Assembly: GCA_018873245.2 (NCBI GenBank)
Contig: JAEMBT020000008.1
Location: 10,701,172-10,765,171 of the forward strand
Length of the DNA stretch: 64,000 nucleotides
Source of the DNA: Archegozetes longisetosus
Taxonomy: Eukaryota; Arthropoda; Arachnida; Sarcoptiformes; Trhypochthoniidae
Direction of reading: 5' to 3'
The notes under the pieces are model-generated. The model saw nothing but the letters and a program-made list of their open reading frames with translations, made no database searches and had not been told where the DNA came from. A program made the translations under genes and the position numbers. Positions 41,084 through 51,825 of this stretch are shown piece by piece. Every line of letters starts with the position of its first letter. Within the stretch, counting starts at the first letter, position 1.

Positions 41084-41685
41084 TGACCTATACAAAACAA
41101 CTACCTCATCCTTTTGTTTGTTTGTTTACTTATTTGTTGCCTACTCTGGAAATTTTACATTTCCACAGAGAAATGCAAATCTTTAAAACTATAATCTGCG
41201 CTATATATAAAGGCGCAATAATCTTGTATAAAGGAGAGTTCCTCATACTTATTTGAATCAGTAAAATCATTTTTAACAAGCAAGTGTTCAAAACTTTTGC
41301 TGTATTCAGACTAAAAAGTAAAGTCGACTACAACTTTTGAGTTCTCGCAAGCTATTTGTTGAAGATATGGATAATTGAAAAACAACTTACTTTTGAGGAA
41401 CTGATAAGAAGTAAGTGATAACATGATAAAAAGGGCAATTCAACATAGATTAAGCTTTTTAAATCCATGAATGCTTTGTTATAGATTTTGTGTACTTGAA
41501 ACCAGACTTTCTACAACCGGTACTGGCAATAAGTGAAAATTCCTGTGAGCGTCACATGTTAATAGAAATTAGACCCCAACTGGTATCAAACATTAATGAT
41601 TTATCATTTGGATACTAATCAAATTCACGATTATTATTAGTTAATATCCATTTGTTGATATTCTCACGAATTTATTGCATAATAG
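41084..41685. other. Upstream region of the chitinase gene
   Basis: AT-rich, no gene. It holds the 5' flank of the chitinase; no regulatory motif can be named beyond the TATA box listed next. The 77-codon open frame from 41023 has no domain support. Confidence 0.4.
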
Positions 41686-41693
41686 TATAAAAG
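41686..41693 (+). promoter_or_regulatory. TATA box of the chitinase gene
   Basis: TATAAAAG lies 60 bases before the chitinase start codon, which leaves room for a transcription start about 30 bases downstream and a short 5' leader. Assigned by position and sequence only. Confidence 0.6.
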
Positions 41694-41745
41694 CGAAGAG
41701 TGAAACCAATTATACTTTACAATAACAGATAATAAGTTTTTAACA

Positions 41746-44373
41746 ATGAAGTGTGTATTGGTCTTGATTTTTAGTATAATTGCATCGACAAATGGTATGA
41801 CAAATTTTTATTAATTGAGTAAATCTATTAAATAAATCATTCTTAAATCAAACTTAAAAAAGTTTTGTAAAGTAAAAAGTTAACAGAGTTTCAGAATATT
41901 TCCAAGAAAAATCTGTGTAACTTTTCAAGATCTATTAAATACAGGTAGACAAATGGAATATCGGGGCATTTTCGGGAGTGAATAACTTCTTTATTAGATA
42001 ATATTTTTACAAAATTTTATTCAATATGTTTTCCCCCATTCTTGTAGATATTATAAACCTGTTTAGGCCAGGCCGCCAATGCATTGTTAATGTATTCTTG
42101 AGGCAAACTCTTCCAGACGACTCTGAGAGCTCTTTTCAGACCAGCCATGTCTTTGACTTTCTTCTTCCAAAGAAGCCTCTTCAGATACCCCCACACAAAA
42201 TAGTCCATTGGGGCTGCGTCGGGACTTTTCGGGATCCATTTTTCTTTAGGAATAAACCGCATATTCGCCTCCATAAACCTTCGGGTGTCCAATGCAATGT
42301 GTGATGGCGCCGAATCCTGATGAAAGACAAAGTTGCCATTCGGGTAGAGTCTTCGGGCATCTCTGGCCAAGAATTTCCGCAAAACATTATTTATATAGTA
42401 ATGTCTATTAACTTTGGCCCCGGGTTCGATGAAATAAAGACTAGTTTTTCCATTATAAGACACTCCGGCCCAGATCATAAACCCCTTTGAATGCGCTGCT
42501 CTCCGTTCAGCCTTTTCCACTTTTGGGTTATTTTGGTCGCGACTGACGTAATGGATCCGACGTTTCCCATTACAATTGGACATATAAAACCAGGCCTCGT
42601 CTGTGGTAATCACATTTTTCCACTTCTGATTGTTCAACATCTTGTACAAGGCCAGAGATCGTTGCCGACGGATCTCAATATTTTTGGCACTCAATCCATG
42701 AACCAAACCCTTCTTTTTGGTCTTCACTTTCAATGTTTTGTGAATATGATGGCAAATATTCTGTTGAGTGCATCCTAAGACTTTGCCCATATGTCGCTGT
42801 GTCGGTGGGTTCGGGTTTTCGACTATTTTCTTAAGTCTTTTCATTTTATTTCGGTTTAGACTTGAATACCGGTTGAAATTCGGGCCCTGATTTTCCTTCT
42901 TCGGGGATGACTTCTGGTCCATTTTCTTAACCCTATTGATAGTTCCTTTAGAGACGATGATATTTTTTTTCTTCAACTCTCGAATTATCATTCGCTCTGA
43001 CCATTTAAGATCTAAAAGAGCGCGATCACGGCCTACAACAATCGGGTCTGTTTGGTGCCTACTCATTATTGTTTACAAGTGAGTTAATTATTTATAGCAA
43101 TAGGGGGGTCTGCACTGATTTACTTTATATAAAAAGCTATCAAATCTGTTCACTAGTTTGAAAGTTATTTACTCCCGAAAATGCCCCGTTAATTGATTTG
43201 TGACCCTCTGTAAGTTAATTCTTTATAAGAAATTTTCAAACCTTTTGAACTAAAATTCAAATAATTAACTATTAACTTACTGAACATGACTAGCTCAATG
43301 GTCGCTATCAGTAGAGGAGTTCCAGAAGTGTGCGGCAGCCTTCGGTCACGGAACTCCTTCGTCCAACATCGCAAATGCATTTATTAGTCAGGCTCAGAGT
43401 AAAGGCGGCATTACATCAAAATTGGAGGCATTTATGGCAATCGGACAGCTCTCATGGGAATCGGCAGGTTTTACAGCCAGATCTGAGTGGGCCTGTAGTG
43501 GTGGCAAGTGGTCGGCCTGGCCTTGCGACTCTTACTCAACTGAGGGCTGCCCGCCAGGCAAAAAATATTACGGTAGAGGATTTATTCAACTAACGCATTG
43601 CTATAACTACAAGGCTGCGTCCGCTGAATTTCCGGGTATTGTCGAGAACCCAGATATAGTGGCAAGCGATGACCGCATAGCCATGGGAACTGCTCTCTGG
43701 TACTGGAAATATCATGTTCACAACGCCGCTGGTGTCGCACAGGGAAATTACGGATCGGCCACTCGCGCAATTAATGGAGGTCTTGAGTGCACCCCTAGTG
43801 GAAATACACAAATTGCAAGACAAAGATGGGAGAAGTTTAGAGCATGCCTTCAGGTATATCTCAATCTTACTTATAGCTGAGAAGTAAAGCTTTATATGAC
43901 TTTTTGCCCAACTGTTACTGGTGTAAATCTTGCCCATATTTAAGTCTAGTTTTGATAGGCTTTTAAATTATGTTAAACCTCACTACTTACAAGCCTAAGA
44001 TAAGTATTTTTCACAATTCAACTCATTAAGTATTATTGTTGAGGATGATCTGCAACAATACTATCAACGTCTCGACAATAGAGCCTTTTCAGTGCATTTA
44101 ACTAAAAAGAACTTGTTATCTATTGTTTAGGCGGCTGGCGCTTCTGGTCTAAATCCTAAAGAGGACGGTTGTTACACTGGAATCACACCTGTTGACCCAA
44201 GTACACCTAAGCCTCCGCAAACTACTCGCGGACCTAAAAATCCCACTACTCATAAGCCAGCTACAAATGATCACAACTGCCGCAACAATAACGGCGATTC
44301 TCGTTATGACCAGTGGTGTGTTGAGAATTGCGCGCGCGGTAACTGTCCATCATCTGTTTGCATATGCGGTTAA
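41746..44373 (+). CDS. Secreted GH19 family chitinase, three exons
   Basis: Predicted to hydrolyse beta-1,4 bonds of chitin outside the cell. Exons are 41746-41794, 43294-43853 and 44131-44373; both introns are GT-AG and the joined frame gives 283 residues. Exon 1 encodes a signal peptide (MKCVLVLIFSIIASTN, then A at the junction), so the mature protein probably starts near QWSLSVEEF. Residues about 25-203 are the GH19 domain. The family signature appears as KYYGRGFIQLTHCYNY (107-122), and Glu72 in LSWESAGF sits where the general-acid Glu is expected. Glu81 could be the second catalytic acid (inferred). NGGLEC and the NPDIVASD region also fit the family. A Thr/Pro-rich linker (about 221-249) leads to a six-cysteine tail, CRNNNGDSRYDQWC...C.C. 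Intron 1 carries a whole mariner element in the opposite orientation and would be about 268 bp without it. The TTG at 43422 is not the start; upstream sequence is in frame and conserved. GH19 is patchy in animals, so ancient transfer is possible. Confidence 0.88.
41961..43189 (-). mobile_element. Complete mariner-type transposon in chitinase intron 1
   Basis: A 1229-bp element with near-identical terminal inverted repeats of about 28 bp. Both ends contain CGGGGCATTTTCGGGAGT and the arms differ at only a few positions. TA target duplications lie at 41959-41960 and 43190-43191. One uninterrupted transposase gene fills most of it, with about 123 bp of 5' and 56 bp of 3' untranslated sequence inside the element. 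The intact frame and matching ends suggest a recent insertion that may still be mobile. It lies on the minus strand inside intron 1 of the chitinase and leaves the splice sites untouched. Confidence 0.92.
42017..43066 (-). CDS. Mariner-family transposase (DDD type)
   Basis: A 349-residue cut-and-paste transposase that would bind the element's inverted repeats and move it into TA sites. Residues 1-110 form the helix-turn-helix DNA-binding part (for example KWSERMIIRELKKKNIIVSK). The catalytic triad is visible: Asp156 in TTDEAWFY, Asp251 in HQDSAPSH and Asp288 in SPDAAPMDYFVW. By my count 36 residues separate the second and third Asp, against 34 in classic mariner and 37 in maT-type elements. 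Its length is normal for the family (about 340-350). The ATG at 43066 is the natural start, with no in-frame upstream extension needed. An AATAAA signal overlaps the TAA stop (complement of 42016-42021), so the transcript can end within the element. The frame has no stops or frameshifts. Confidence 0.93.
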   Translation of the reverse strand: MSRHQTDPIVVGRDRALLDLKWSERMIIRELKKKNIIVSKGTINRVKKMDQKSSPKKENQGPNFNRYSSLNRNKMKRLKKIVENPNPPTQRHMGKVLGCTQQNICHHIHKTLKVKTKKKGLVHGLSAKNIEIRRQRSLALYKMLNNQKWKNVITTDEAWFYMSNCNGKRRIHYVSRDQNNPKVEKAERRAAHSKGFMIWAGVSYNGKTSLYFIEPGAKVNRHYYINNVLRKFLARDARRLYPNGNFVFHQDSAPSHIALDTRRFMEANMRFIPKEKWIPKSPDAAPMDYFVWGYLKRLLWKKKVKDMAGLKRALRVVWKSLPQEYINNALAAWPKQVYNIYKNGGKHIE

Positions 44374-44445
44374 TCTAATCATTAGATGGTGACTTGAAAT
44401 GATTATCTTAAATTAAAAATTTTGTTATAACTTGACTAAATTCTT

Positions 44446-44451
44446 AATAAA
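44446..44451 (+). terminator. Poly(A) signal of the chitinase gene
   Basis: AATAAA, 73 bases after the chitinase stop codon, in the expected place for 3' end formation. Confidence 0.65.
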
Positions 44452-45338
44452 AACTGGATTTCTATTTAAATGCGTTCTTTTGCTTGATGGAAAGGCACAA
44501 TAATTTTATGGAATTCTCTCTTAAAGTGTCATATCCTCAAGAATTTCAACATTTTTGAAAGTTGATTCAGAATAATATCTATTATTTTCAACAATAGAAG
44601 CATTAGAGCAAAGGTAGAAATTATATATTGAAATGCATTTTATACGCTTTATTCATGAAAAAATCATCTATTTTCTTCAATGTATAAAACGTTTTATTGA
44701 ATTTTGAAAAGGAATCAGATCCTTATTTCTAATGTTTAATGCCATGAAGACAGTGATGTATGAGAACTTTTATGTATGCTTTTAGGGATCAGTTTTTGTT
44801 TTAAAAAAATTATACTTCACATTATGAAACAAAAACATTGATTCCATGCAGTTGAGTGACATTCTATTGCATTATCTTTTCTCTTACTCTGGTCTTATTC
44901 TATTTGAAGTAATATAAACTCAAGACTTTTCTCCTACCGGTATATAAACAACTGAAATAACATATTAGAAGAAAATAACAGATTCTTACAATACTATATC
45001 CAGTACTTGATCTGATGCTTACTCAAACATTAAGATGTTTTACATTCCGTTTAAGCGAAGTCTCTAAAAGTCTTTTATTTTGTCTTACAATGTGATTTCA
45101 AGTACTATTTTCCGGCTTTTAGAAAATGCATACCTAAGAAGTTCTCGCAAATGCTTTGTATAACTTTTTTCCTATCCATTCTAACAGATGATTATCGGAA
45201 GCTGGAAGTTTTGATTAATTACTTCAGATTCCTAATTTTTTCGATGGTTTCAAAATTTTCATTACATTCATTTAGTTAAAATATTTTAACTTTAAAAATT
45301 GATGCCAAAGTTTGATCAAAGATTCATAAAATAAATTC
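44452..45338. other. Intergenic stretch between convergent genes
   Basis: About 0.9 kb between the 3' ends of the chitinase and the Rab gene, which point at each other. AT-rich, no gene or element seen. Confidence 0.5.
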
Positions 45339-46159
45339 TTAGCAACATTTTTTCTTATTTTCTTGCCTAATTTCTTCTCCATCTTTATCTAAATCAATAC
45401 TTTGCTGGTTCTGAACCTCTGGAATAATGTCTAATAAATTCTGAAATATATCATTCAGTATTTCTTCTAGATTATCGTCGAATTCAGCAGATATTTCTTT
45501 GAATACTTTAATTATTTCTTTGTTATCCATTAAGCTCTTACCAGTGTTGAAATTAACTTGTCTTTCAACTTGTTTATCGCTTTTATTTCCTAGCAATATG
45601 ACGAAAGTTGTTTGATCACACCATTTCATTAATTTATTAAGCCATTTATGTAGATTCTTAAAACTTTTTTCCTTAGATATGTCATAGACAAGAATGACAG
45701 CATGCGCACCTCTGTAATACAGAGGCAGAAGTGCGTGAAATTTTTCTTGTCCTGAAGTATCCCAAATATTTAAATCTATCGATCGATTGTCCAATTCTTT
45801 TTAATTTTAGCGAAATGAACTCCGTTTGTTGTAACTGAACTCTTAGGAAACTCACGGCCCGAGAGTCTTTCAATAAGGCACGTTTTGCCGACCCCTGAAT
45901 CCCCTAATACTATGCACTTGTATTTGTCTTTTACTGGATTTGGCGAACGTTTGATAATAATTTCTTTAAAACTCGAGTTAAATAAGTCGTTTTTCAGATT
46001 TTCAGGTTCATTAATTCCAAATTTAGCCGAATTTCTAAAGAATTGAATGTCTTTTCTTGATTTTGTAGAACTGAGTTTTCTTTCAATTGACAGTGACAAC
46101 GATGGAGATTTGTCTACAAAACTGCTATCTGATGGCAAGCTATTGCTACTCGATGACAT
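45339..46159 (-). CDS. Rab-family small GTPase with long N-terminal extension, frame change inside
   Basis: A membrane-traffic GTPase of the Rab5/Rab21-like type. Reading from the ATG at 46159, about 78 Ser-, Lys- and Asn-rich residues precede the GTPase fold, whereas ordinary Rabs have a very short lead. Then come KYKCIVLGDSGVGKTCLI (P-loop near residues 86-93), TTNGVHFAK (switch I), WDTSGQEKFHALLPLYYRG (switch II), LLGNKSDKQ (G4), EISAE (G5) and a C-terminal KKKCC, the double-cysteine prenylation signal. The two halves are in different frames. Near 45790-45800, in an A-rich run, one base must be gained or lost to join IKK to LDNRSIDLNIW. No intron or standard slippery site fits. Either the gene is freshly damaged, the assembly has an indel, or the locus is polymorphic. 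No introns are seen, so a retrocopy is possible, but the rest is well conserved. It lies tail to tail with the chitinase. Confidence 0.82.
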
Positions 46160-49103
46160 TTTTAGTTAGAATGAAAGCGAATAAAATAGTTGTCGACTAA
46201 AATGCTAAAAGTAAAAATTAGACAAATTCAGTCATGACTAGAGATGAAGTGGAACTTTTATTACAAAAAGCCCACATTAAGTAATTTTGGAGAATGAGCT
46301 AAGAGACAGTCAAATCAATCGTATTTATTAAGCTTTTTATGATTAGCAAATAAAAAATGTGGAAATAGCTGTCTATAATGAATTAAATAATGAATGAAGT
46401 ATAGAGAGATTTTCTTAATTCAAAGTTTTGAAGAAATACTAACAATTGAAAAATGTATTTTACTGTATAGTCAAGCAATGAAGAGTTAAATTAAAAAATC
46501 AAATTCAAAAGAAAAAGTGAAATTGAGTGAGATGAGTAATTTGCCTGCTTTGCTTATTGTATAAATAGTGAGACTACTGAATGTCCGATTTCTATTTTTA
46601 AAATTCTATTTTCACTTTATCCCTGATCATAACTTCTATTAAAAAAATTAAAAACTCAAATGAAAATTTAATGTGAAATAAATGAATTATCATAGTATGA
46701 AATAAAGTTCATATTCACTTCAATTATTACCGATATGTCCTGATTTGCTTTAAAAGGCTTTTGAGTCTCTTGAAGAATCACATAATTTTTTTCTGTAAAA
46801 AAACGCCAATGCCTTGATGGACATATTGTTGAATAACAAATTTATTTTTAATTAATGATCAAAAATTTTAGATTGGAGCTTCATAATCCTATCAGTGGCT
46901 TTAAACTACGTCTCAATAATTTATACGTTGTATAATAGTTTATACAGTTGTTCGAAAATTTTCTAAATGTTTTTAACTATTAGAAACGCATTTCTTAAAA
47001 TGTAGCACAACAAAAAATATGAAAATTTCAACTGTTTACTATAAACGATCTTTATTTTCAATAAACAACTATGGAAAAATTCTAAAAATTTTTTCGGTAT
47101 CGAAATCAAGAACTATTTTGTTTTCAAACTCATTTTTAACACTAATCGCTAAGGAGTGAATTTTTTCAATATTGTTCACTATCAAAAGACACTGAAGTAA
47201 GTTTGAGATAAAGCTTACAAAAAAGAACAGTGATGTACAGTATATATTGTACAGACAGAATGATAACTCGCCACAGGTTAATACTTGTAATAGCTGATAT
47301 TTATATCAAGTTCCAAACTCCAAATAGTTGGTATCTTTTCAACGATAGACTTCTGATATAATGTAATGTTCAAAGCTCGAACCTTTTAATGATAATAGAG
47401 TGAAATTGAAATAAGAGATTAAATCATATTAATAACAGGTTATCAATCTCTTTACGTGCCGATAATAAATTGATCATCAAATTTTTCACCTAAATAAACA
47501 ATTCTAGTTATCCCATTGAGTGATGTTTGCTTCAAATCACTAGCTCTTTCTTTGAATAAAACGTACGCAAAAAATTGTTACTCTCAGAAAAACAAAAAAT
47601 ACTAAATTTGAAAAATAAATCTGATTCCAAATAGAGTCATACTCAGTTAAAAGCTTATTATTCTTGTACAAAATGTCAATACAACTAAAAAGATTTTATT
47701 AAACTCTAATTTCGAGAATCATAAGAGACAAATTTTTGGACGAGTTTTTAAATAAGAGTCTTTTATATGAGCAAAAGCATTCTTAATACTTAATACTCTA
47801 TATATATAAAAAAAACTGATTTAGGAAGGGATATAAGAAGAAAAATCTATCGAAAAGGTATTATATTTTTCGAGTGAATTAAAAGCGATGCCAACTTTTT
47901 CTAGTGATAATGTGTTTAAGAGAATTCCTGATAAGAAAAAAGTGAATCAAAGCAAATATCCGCTACTTTTTCTCTAAAACGAAAGTTTAACAAAACGGTG
48001 ATAAATGGTTTTGTGCCAAAAAGGGGTTCTTATAGTTATTGTTCCAGTGAAATATTGCTTTCATACCTTATTTAAACTTTTGAGAACTAAAGTATGTTTT
48101 TCTAGAAGTAATTTATTTTTTCTTATTAAATTCTTCGCTAATGAATAGTTCATATGAGAGAATAGTTATTAAAAAACTTTGAATGACATGAAAAATGCTT
48201 TGAGTAAGTTTTTGAATATCAAGTTTGAAAACAATGATAATTCTTGGTGAAGAAAAAAAATTAGTCAACTTCAAACTTCTTATTAATAGGTTTTCTCATG
48301 AAAACCGAAGCGTAAACAATAGAACTAAAAACTAACAGAAAATTTGATTATTTAGAGATTGAAATATTTTCAAAGAACTCATATTTATGGTTTGAAAAAC
48401 TCTGAGGAACACAACAGCGTTTACTTAAATAAATTGTGCTATTATAAATGAAGAATGAAATACCACTGTCTCTAAGTATATGGAAGGATGCGATCATCAA
48501 TCAAGAGCTCGACTTATCAAACAGTTTGAGTTCAATTATTATTGGGTCCTAACAATTATTGATAATAGAGATTGATTGCTATTTATTATAGTTATCACTA
48601 CTTTAAGTGAAAAGATGCATTGATGGGAGATTCTGTTCAGTCTTTTGTCATTTCTTATCACCAGAACTTTTATTGTCTTTCTTCCATCAAACTGTTTACT
48701 ATAGACTGAATTCTATAATTTTTGAAAATATCAATATGTTAGTCTTCAATAGATTTCCTTTAATTTTCAGACAGATAAGGCATGAATTTTAATGAAAGGC
48801 ATTTTCATCATTAATAGAAGCACACTTTAAATTCAATCCAATGTTTGAATTTAAAAATTATTAGTTTTTCTAGAATTTTATATTATTTAATACTAACAGA
48901 AACGAGCATAGCTAAATTTTGTTCATTTCAAAACTGGGCAAAGGTATCAAAAAGGACCCTTATGTAGATGATTTTGAATTTTCTATTTAAAAGCATGCCA
49001 AGAACTAAATTTAGTTTTTTATTTTTCTTATCAATCAGATCTCCACACATTCTCTTTTGATGAATAATGCACACATTGTGTCTCAATATTTAGCTATTAG
49101 CAT
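46160..49103. other. AT-rich stretch upstream of the Rab gene
   Basis: No gene seen. It contains the upstream region of the Rab gene and a near-palindrome TGTACAGTATATATTGTACA at 47234-47253. Nothing else is recognised. Confidence 0.45.
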
Positions 49104-49871
49104 ATTATAATCAGGCTGACCACCTCTCACGCATCGGGGGGTCTGACTCACATCTCCCACATCGATTATTTGCGTGAGGCGAGAGTCTCACGCATTTATA
49201 AAATTTATTTAAATTTTAAAATATATATTAGAAACCAATTTCAAAATGAATAATTTTGATTTGTATCATAGAATGATATAAAAACATTTAAAATACTGAA
49301 CGATAAACTGTAAAGCAAAATACTTTTATGTCATTTTTAAAGCTCTCAAAAGTTATCCTTTAGTTTTCGGATACAGGATCTGAAGTTTTCCTTCAAAAAT
49401 GTATGCGTAAAAGTTTAATAGATATAAAATTGCAATTGCAAGCAAAATATCTCAAATAAAGAAAAGACAAATTCAAAAAAAAACTAACCATAAGTCAAAT
49501 TAAAGAGTTTAGAGTGTATTGTCTCAGATTTGTATGAATTGTGTTCAAATGAAGAAATAACGGGATGCCGAGAGACGTCGAATGAGTATTGATTTGGTCG
49601 GAGCAGAAATCTGCATAAAGTCTAGCATTGAGTTCGCTGATTACATTTCAAAGAATTTCAATTAAAAGCTGCAAAATCTAATAAAATACACTTCAAATAT
49701 AGTTGATTATTCGCTAGTAATTGATGTAATTCTCAGCACTAAAAGTTTTATGTAACTTAAGTGTAAAATTGATTTATCTCGGGAGTTTCACTGAAAAAAT
49801 CGCTTACTCCCCCCTTTGTATCAAAATCTCACGCAAGTGACCCGAACTGAGGTGGTCAGCCTGATTATAAT
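49104..49871. mobile_element. Non-autonomous hAT element with 8-bp target duplication
   Basis: The element proper is 49112-49863 (752 bp), flanked by perfect 8-bp copies of ATTATAAT (49104-49111 and 49864-49871). Its ends are CAGGCTGACCACCTC, 15 bp identical in inverted orientation. An 8-bp duplication with CAGG-type ends is diagnostic of the hAT superfamily. Subterminal copies of TCACGCA/TGCGTGA occur at both ends, as expected for transposase binding sites. No transposase frame is present, so it would rely on a partner element. A partial second copy lies at 63245. The perfect duplication suggests a fairly recent insertion. Confidence 0.88.
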
Positions 49872-50057
49872 ATAAATTGATCTAATAAAATATAACATAC
49901 TTGTTTTATGAATCTAGTTATACCAAGCACTAACTTTTAATTTACTCTTTTATTTACAAAAAGGTTTTGAATTATTTATCTTAAAGTATATTAATATTTT
50001 TCTAATTGATTCTATGAGTCTTAATAGCAGTTTCTATAAATAAATTAAATATTGGTA

Positions 50058-51283
50058 ATGCCAATGGTCGAGGAGTTGACCGATCATAAGCGCGGCCAAA
50101 TTGAGGCTCTGTTTAAAAAAGGTAAAACCTGAAGGAAAATAGGGCTGCGATCGGAATGTCGAAGTATGCAGCTGACTATTACTTAGCCAATCCCGAAGAC
50201 CACGGCAGGAAGAAATGCTCAAGAAGATCCCCGAAAGCATCTCCGTATGATCAACAGCGCGTTCTATGGTGCGCCACCAACACCGGGAAGTCTTCTACGA
50301 AGATTATAAACTCTAAAATTGCCCTACTATCCAAGCACCGTGAAGAGAGTCCTAAAGAAATCACCGAACGATAAATACATGAAAAGAATGGCTAAACCAT
50401 CATTGAAACCTGAATGTAAGCAAGCGATTTTAGATTGCGCGAAGAATCATATGGGATTTAACGTTCATTGGTGAAAAATAGTTTGGAGCGATGTAAAGAA
50501 GTCCAGTCTCAACGGTTATGATGGCCTCCAATATTATTGACATGATCTGAGGACGGAACCAGAACTCTTCTCTAAAAACGCAAATGGAGGTGGTACGGCG
50601 ATGATTTGGAGTGGCTTTAGGTGGAACGGGAAGACAGACATCGCATTTATAGATGGTCATGTGATCACCGGCGGGTACCAGACAATGCTCGTAGAGTACC
50701 TTTTACCGGAAGGAATAGAAATTGGTGATCAGGATTAGATTTTTCAGCAGGGTAATATGAGTGTCCATAATGCAATGTCGACTAAGGAATAGTTGACTCC
50801 CCAAGATATCGAAGTGATGAAGTGGCTATCTTGTAGTCCGGACCCTAACCTCATTGAAAATCTGTGGAGCATCTTCGTATGCCGAGTTTACACCGATGGC
50901 TGCCAATATAGGATCGTCAGTGACCTGAAGACCTCAATTCAAGAATAGACGAAGATAAAGACCGACTTACTAATAGAAACCTACTTCAGAAGCTTGCTAA
51001 TAGCATACGGGACATAGTTTTGAATGTAATTTTTAAAAAACGGGGGACAAACTAAATATTAGTCTTAATTCATTTAATAAAACTGGTCTTGGCCTAATAC
51101 TTGTGCGTACATGGTTTTCTTTTCCGTTGCGCACGGCGTTTTGATGAACGTGGGTGAAATAAAATCTCGGTAAAATCTGAGTATCTTTGAGATGCATTAT
51201 CTTACCAAATATTAAATTATTTCGAAATTAAGTGCTAAAATTTCTAAGAGTATAATGGCCTAATAATTATGAGCCTCACTGTA
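50058..51283 (+). pseudogene. Decayed Tc3-like transposon (transposase pseudogene and right end)
   Basis: Broken Tc1/Tc3-family transposase, plus strand, about 50058-51016. Recognisable pieces, in more than one frame and interrupted by many stops, are an N-terminal helix-turn-helix (LTDHKRGQIEALFKKGKT), VWSDVKKSSLNGYDG (first catalytic Asp region), GGGTAMIWSGF, IAFIDGHVITGGYQTMLVE, IFQQGNMSVHNA (second catalytic Asp replaced by Gly) and SPDPNLIENLWSIF (the final Glu region). At least eight stops and a frame change make it non-functional. The right terminus is at 51281, ending ...GAGCCTCACTG with TA at 51282-51283; the complement CAGTGAGGCTCATAATTATT is typical of Tc3-like ends. A left terminus was not found; the hAT element lies just upstream. 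It is much older than the mariner copy in the chitinase intron. Confidence 0.85.
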
Positions 51284-51407
51284 TAACAAACATCGGAATT
51301 TGAAGATAAAAGTATATTTCACTAGTATATTTCAAAGTGATAAATCGGGTTAATGTTTTTCAAACAACTTGAGAATATATTTGAGGTAAAAATGGAAATG
51401 GGTTGAA

Positions 51408-51825
51408 CTAGATTTTACGTAGCCAGAAATTTTTGACATAAGCCTTGTATATAAACTATAGCTCAGGTTGATTTCAAATATATAATTTTTGTTCGCCAGA
51501 AATTATCGAAACATCGTAAAATAATTTAAAAATATTGATTAAATCTCATGCGACTAGAGAATACAGAGATGATACTTATATGAAATTAATCTATAACTCA
51601 CACAGAGCTGTAATATATGAATTTTATTTGCCGTAATTAACCAGAACATCATTAAAATAATTCCCAATGACAATTCCTACTAGACTTTACATGGGTAGAG
51701 ATTTTCAGCGTAAGCTTTGTATATAAATAAACTATAACTCAAGCTGAGTTCAAATATATAAATTTTATTTACCACAAATGACCAGAACATTGGTAAAACG
51801 TTCCTAAATAATCAACTATGCTATA
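51408..51825 (+). repeat. Diverged tandem repeat, three units of ~126-147 bp
   Basis: Three head-to-tail units start at about 51408, 51553 and 51679. Each contains the same order of blocks: ACTAGA(t/c)TTTAC-like start, CTTTGTATATAAA, CTATAACTCA(a)GCTG, CAAATATATAAATTTT and a CCAGAACAT(c/t)G(g)TAAAA-like block. Units 1 and 3 are most alike; unit 2 is shorter. No coding frame runs through. It may be a local satellite remnant or part of a larger unrecognised repeat. Confidence 0.6.

Noticed and set aside
42026-42778. Several frames antisense to, or shifted from, the mariner transposase
   Set aside because: Explained by the intact transposase on the minus strand.
43590-43937. 115-codon minus-strand frame across chitinase exon 2
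   Set aside because: Antisense shadow of a well-supported GH19 exon; no motif of its own.
45785-45805. Programmed ribosomal frameshift as an explanation for the Rab frame change
   Set aside because: The A-run (ATT AAA AAG AAT on the coding strand) does not make a standard slippery heptamer in the right frame, and Rab genes are not known to use one.
47234-47253. Near-palindrome TGTACAGTATATATTGTACA as an operator
   Set aside because: Isolated short AT palindrome with no neighbouring gene or repeat; expected by chance in such AT-rich DNA.
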